This document shows positions 59,480-64,000 of a stretch of 64,000 nt of DNA, one piece after another. Within the stretch, counting starts at the first letter, position 1. Each line of letters starts with the position of its first letter. The notes below the pieces were generated by a model that saw only the letters and a program-made list of their open reading frames with translations, was not told the DNA's origin and ran no database searches. The position numbers were made by a program, and so were the translations under genes. Source of the stretch: Alitta virens (taxonomy: Eukaryota > Annelida > Polychaeta > Phyllodocida > Nereididae). The DNA lies in NCBI GenBank assembly GCA_932294295.1, contig OW028576.1, positions 26,791,227 through 26,855,226 on the forward strand. The letters are read 5' to 3'.

Positions 59480-60311
59480 CTAAAAAGGTGTGTATCTGCT
59501 GTAATGGTTTCTTTTTATGTACTGAATATCATTATCACTGAGTGTGTAAGATGAAGAAGGTGCTGACGTGACATTGAATGATTTGAATTTGGCACCCTTG
59601 ATGATGTCATTTGCAGTGCTGACATCTATACCTTTCATGAGATGACCAGCATACGAAGTCGGTAGGTGACGCACTTGCTTGAAGGAAGATCTTGCCATGT
59701 AAGCACATAGTTCCAGGCACTGCAAATCTTCTTTTAGCAAACCTAACACTTTGCAAGCTTCCCAACACTTTCCGCGGATGCAGCTTACGTTGTAATAGAC
59801 AGAGTATGTCAGTTCAGAAATGGTCGCATTGACAACAAAGGTTTCGTCGCTATCATCATCATCCGGTTTGTTCTCTGCTACAGGATGATGTGAGCTAGTA
59901 TCATTTTCATTTGGAGATTGTGAATCCGGTTCAATCAAATTCAGCACAAAGTCATTGCCTCTCTGATTGATTTCCTCTGATGGCGCTGGTTCCAACTTTA
60001 CCTCCTCGGAGTCCTCTGATGATGATTTACTCTCAGTTGATGTAGTTGTGACATCAGTTGTGGTTGTACTTTCATAGTCTGATGTATCATCTTTTCTCTG
60101 ATTTCCAGCCAATGTTACAGTCTTCTGAATGATGGTAGAATTACAGTACACTTCCAACCAATAAGACTTATATTTGATCCATAATTGAGGTTCATCATTT
60201 CAGATTTGATTACTTTGTTCAGCTCCTCTGCCCCCTGTTGTTTTTCAAATGCACTAACATTGTCACATGGTGTGTCAAGAGTGACAGTGACCTCTGCTGT
60301 CACAGGCGATT
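59480..60311 (-). CDS. Unrecognised secreted protein, main exon (one frameshift)
   Basis: Exon 2 opens after ATATTACAG at 60311 and joins exon 1 at 62353 to read ...LLCT-ESPVTAEVTVTL. It begins with a probable extracellular region (VTVTLDTPCDNVSAFEKQQ, then LNKVIKSE). The frame must then shift by one base near 60200 to reach EPQLWIKYKSYWLEVYC. The second frame runs on for over 200 codons: an acidic Ser/Thr/Asp/Glu-rich linker with repeated threonines, then a cysteine cluster (VSCIRGKCWEACKVLG...CLELCAY), ending YSRYTPF-stop. Several N-x-S/T sites fit secretion. No family is recognised. The single shift in an otherwise long clean frame may be a sequencing indel, an unrecognised mini-intron or an early pseudogene lesion. 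Confidence 0.6.
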
Positions 60312-60407
60312 CTGTAATATAATAAAATACAATAATTTGTTAATGAACCATTTGCCCATTTGCCGATTATATAGTTGAGACTTTCAGTTTTACTAATTAT
60401 TTGTGAT

Positions 60408-60530
60408 GCAGGGTGGGCCCAAAAGTTAACGTACAGCTGAACAAAATATTCAAATCCTTACTTATAGTCATTCACAATTTCTTTATGTCATCTTGTTTGA
60501 GAGTTTGTAAACTTTTGGGCCCAACTGTAT
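60408..60530. mobile_element. MITE-like element in intron, Tc1/mariner type ends
   Basis: About 125 bp flanked by inverted ends CAGGGTGGGCCCAAAAGTT and AACTTTTGGGCCCAACTGTA. CAG-GG..GGCCCAAAAGT resembles mariner-type termini. There is no coding capacity. A TA follows the right end; the left TA is not kept. Confidence 0.6.
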
Positions 60531-62352
60531 GATATGAAGGTCAGATTAACCAGTACACAGAAGTCAAGGTCGTTTGATTTATTTATTTATGTTCCATTGC
60601 TTTAACCATTACAAACAATGTCATTCCATATTTTTACACCTTTATATTTAATAGTTTTCTGATGTATCATCTTTTCACAAAGTAGTTCTACAATTCGGTT
60701 CATTTAAATAGATTAGCTTGCCTGGAGTAGTGTGACAAATTATTCTCAAAAAAACATTAAATTGAAAATACTTGGGAACAGATCTTTGGAAAATTTAAAC
60801 ATAAATATGCTCATGCAATGTTCATATATTTTATAACGGTAGTCAAAATGTTTAATTCTTTAAAAATAGACAAAATATGTGCTTTATAAGATGCAGATTT
60901 GATCAAGCCGACCACATTCATCCCAGATTTGTTTTGACACATCAGACTCAGAGGGTGCTATTCACCCACCTTGTCTAATTTGTCAAAAACAGTTCAAGGA
61001 CTTGTGTGGTTTTCTTATAATATTGTCATATTGACTCGCTACTTTTCTTTTACCATCTTAATATATAAATAAATATTTATGTCGTACGTAAAAAGTACAA
61101 AAAGTAAAAAGTAAGGCTATTTAAAAAAAAGACTCATAATAATGACTAGCAAATCAAGGTCATTTGCTGTACATGTTTACAATCATTTGACTCAACCATT
61201 ATTTGAATTGCAGATATATGGAATGTATGGGTAATCACCATCTTACATGGATGAATGCTTACAACAAATAAACCTGCACGCTGTCATTCATCCAAACATA
61301 TCAATACACTGGGTAACAGCAACAAAGCTTGCATGTTTATTGCAAATTATTAATGGTACCTTATACAAGCACAGCAGAACAATGTACTATGAGCCACATC
61401 ACAATAAAGATATATATAGTACCCATACTACAATTGATTTGTAATAGAAATTAATGGAGATACCATTAACCCAATAGCAACATTTGTGCAGACAGATTGA
61501 ATGGGTCCGGAACTATGTTAGTGTAAATCAATCAGGTGCAGATATGACAGAGTTAAACTGTATTCAACTCAACAGCACATTTTGCATTCATCCCAATTTC
61601 CCAAACCTCAATATCTCAGTTCGGTCATTTTTTTGTTAAGTTTGTAACAATTTAGCTAAGTTTGGACACAAGCTGGTAATCATTTTCACTTCCGTGCAAA
61701 TATATCGATGGTAACTGTAATAAAATGATATCAACAGCACATTTTCGGGTGTAGGTGTGGTTGTGAATCATAGAAAAAAGCATTGTCATGATTTGTTTTT
61801 AAATTTGCCAAAATAGGCTACAATCAATGTGTGATGATGTCAATGTTCATTGGTCCCCTAATACTTCAGAAGCAATTCAATTATCCGTACGTGATATAAT
61901 GTGTTTTCTAATGATTTTAGTGTGTATCAATCATCATTATATAACACATCAGATCATTATCTTCCTCCAATAACTTACAGATTTTCGTTATCCTTCGTAC
62001 ATTTTATGTAGAACTTCTCGAATTCAGGAGATCAATGAGCAAATTAACAAAGGACAAAAAAGCTGACAAAAATCCTTCATTTTTCAGATGGAACATAACA
62101 ATGGCATAATATTAACAAATCCAAAATACAACCTCATCATTATTCTGTGACTTAAGTGGTATTTCTCTACGCCCTGTAGATTTTATCAGTGAATGAATTT
62201 TATCGACATGTTGAGGCCACAAAAGACCTATAATATTATGTCAATGAAAATTTATGAAGTTGGGGTGTGTTGGTCAATGTCCTAAGCTAGAAAAAATGTA
62301 ATTATTTCAAATTCAGATAGATATTATTGAAAATCTTTATGAACAAACCTAC
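60531..62352 (-). other. Intron of the secreted-protein gene
   Basis: AT-rich intron of about 2.0 kb in total (with the MITE). No nested gene is recognised; the 65-codon frame at 61247 has no motif. Confidence 0.5.
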
Positions 62353-62407
62353 CTGTGCAGAGTAAATGACGGGCAAAAAGTAGACATAGCAACAAGAGAT
62401 GTGTCAT
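62353..62407 (-). CDS. Signal-peptide exon of the secreted-protein gene
   Basis: ATG at 62407 encodes MTHLLLLCLLFARHLLCT, a textbook signal peptide, up to a GTAGGT donor at 62352. The phase (one base carried over) fits the acceptor at 60311. Confidence 0.7.
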
Positions 62408-62679
62408 TCTGAACACCTGTAGATCTAAAGACATAGTCATGTTATTAGCTCTTACCTTTGATTAAAACACCCTGATATCTTGTGCAATCATGTATGGTCG
62501 GCTGCATCCCTTCATATCATACATCATCATTACTATCATTACATCATATAATTATTGCTTGATTAGATGACAATGAGGAGAAAGGAGCTCGCATGGATCT
62601 CATTGAAACTCGTGAAAGTGACATATTCACTAACAGAAAGAAAATTAAGTCTTGAGTCTTACTGTAAATTCATGCAAAA

Positions 62680-62680
<1 letters not shown>

Positions 62681-62730
<50 letters not shown>
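62681..62730. repeat. TA microsatellite
   Basis: About 24 uninterrupted AT/TA units. The 60-codon frame ending in Tyr-Ile repeats is its translation. Confidence 0.97.
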
Positions 62731-62735
<5 letters not shown>

Positions 62736-63424
62736 TATATTATTATTAATTGAAGTCATTGCATTTATAAATCACACATGAACTGTAATTAATGCATTCT
62801 GCAGTGCTGGTAATTGCTTAAATTGTTCATTGAAGTGTGTAAAAGTGATCTAAATATATGTATTTTTCTAGCTTGTTACCATAGAAGTTGCAACCAGGTG
62901 CAGAAATACAGGACATAAAGCTTGTCACCCACGCACCATAGAAGTGATGAGTTAATCATCACTTTTATTTTGCAATTATTGTTTATGTATGGGCATCTAC
63001 TTTAGGTGGTGCTCTTGATACTAACATGCCACCTGGTGCTAACTGGAGGGAAGCATTGGTGGATTGATTATTAGTACTATTATTTACTGTCATATTGCAT
63101 AACAGCTTCATGTTTATGATGTATTGAAATGACAACATAAAACACAACATCTTACATTTTAAATTTAATGACAAATGATACCAATTAAATTGCCAAAATG
63201 CATGTAATATCAAGAGAAACAACATAAATTCTGATTGAAATATACATATTTCTATAGCAAACAGAAAATTAGAGTGTTGCAGATTTTTAAAAACTTCATA
63301 TGAAAAAAATGTTATTGCAAAACAAGTGGTCCATTTCTAATCTTACTAGCAACAGTAATAACATTATGGTGTATAAGGTAAATCAATTTACATACTATAT
63401 ATTATATTAATATTATTGTAATTT

Positions 63425-64000
63425 AACAACAACAACAAAACATGGTAGAAAAAAGAAATCATAATCCTTCAGTCGAACAAATTACTGTTCACACAGTCCA
63501 AGCAAAAGGAGTCTTTTCTCATCAACAGTGAGAACGTCTGGTATGTTCCCGGCCATTATGTCTTTCACAGCTTGTACTGTGGCCAGATCCTGATGACTAC
63601 ATGTGTTTGACTGCAGCTTATATTTTGCCAAACTGTCATTTATGAGTTGTACTCTCTAGACTGCACTTGAAATTGCTGCCTATAACAGACGGAGAACAAT
63701 ATCTTCCTCTTTTGGCCATGAAACTTACATGTTCATTATCACTTTTCAACATTGTATGATGGAGTTCCAGAAATCTGCTTGAAATGTATAACTCTGGGAG
63801 GAATTGTGTGTGAGTTGTATAAGGCAGACCCATAACTCTCCTTATGCATCTGTTGAAAGTGGTATGAAATGTTCTCACATTGGAATCACTGAGACACCAT
63901 GCCTGTGCTCCTTCAACTGTGATGCACCACTGACACAAGTCAAATTAAGTCTTCCTGTCAAGTAACATTTTTTCTTCAATATCTCCTCTGCTTCTGTCAG
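63425..64000 (-). mobile_element. 3' end of a non-LTR retrotransposon (LINE), running off the window
   Basis: The minus strand encodes the region after the reverse transcriptase: GAQAWCLSDSNVRTFHTTFN, RCIRRVMGLPYTTHTQFLP and HHTMLKSDNEHVSFMAKRG, typical of LINE ORF2 C-terminal parts. After a frameshift near 63650 it continues as LAKYKLQSNTCSHQDLATVQ and ends RLLLLGLCEQ-stop at 63482. The 3' tail ends in a GTT repeat at about 63427-63440. The frame breaks mean it is inactive here; the upstream part lies outside. Confidence 0.85.

Noticed and set aside
61247..61444. Candidate last exon of the methyltransferase
   Set aside because: The translation shows no similarity to the expected C-terminal part and has no acceptor in phase.

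Overview
The window looks like nuclear DNA from a marine invertebrate animal. It is AT-rich, its genes have GT-AG introns, and it carries tRNA-derived SINEs, a LINE, LTR-element relics, a Tc1-type transposon relic, GATA/ATCT and TA microsatellites, and two long satellite arrays. Tandem Toll-like receptor (TLR) genes with nearly intronless bodies, together with the multi-copy families seen here, fit a lophotrochozoan or a hemichordate-like invertebrate. The sequence alone does not fix the species.

Layout. 0-3 kb: degenerate short repeats and a 60-bp satellite. 3-5.7 kb: a hairpin, a dispersed repeat, a possible SANT/Myb-like exon and an 80-bp-arm palindrome. 5.9-11.1 kb: a 95-bp satellite of about 55 monomers in two main variants. 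11-17 kb: AT-rich sequence made mostly of a diverged triplicated block and a 245-bp duplication. 17-21 kb: microsatellites, a decayed copy of a multi-copy invertebrate protein family and an internally deleted Tc1-like transposon. 23-48.5 kb: the functional core, three TLR genes, all on the minus strand. 49-55 kb: a probable solo LTR, a RecQ-like helicase pseudogene and an LTR-retrotransposon relic loaded with minisatellites. 57-62.4 kb: two genes pointing at each other, a class I SAM-dependent methyltransferase (only part visible) on plus and a secreted, unrecognised protein on minus. The right edge holds the 3' end of a non-LTR retrotransposon.

The TLR cluster. TLR-A (23087-25780) has a canonical TIR domain. 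TLR-B (27662-32535) and TLR-C (41922-46291) are close paralogues. They arose by duplication of a block of about 7-8 kb that included promoter-side sequence; shared and unshared SINE insertions date events before and after it. Both start translation in a small exon that contributes only seven coding bases and then splice into one large exon. Their TIR domains are nearly identical to each other but lack the usual BB-loop Pro-Gly and box-3 Phe-Trp, whereas their ectodomains differ more. This suggests receptors with altered signalling and diversified ligand surfaces. Exon-like blocks similar to their presumed 5' UTR exons occur four times between 34 and 47 kb, which suggests alternative or relic promoters. 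I found no CRISPR, bacterial operon or intact autonomous mobile element.
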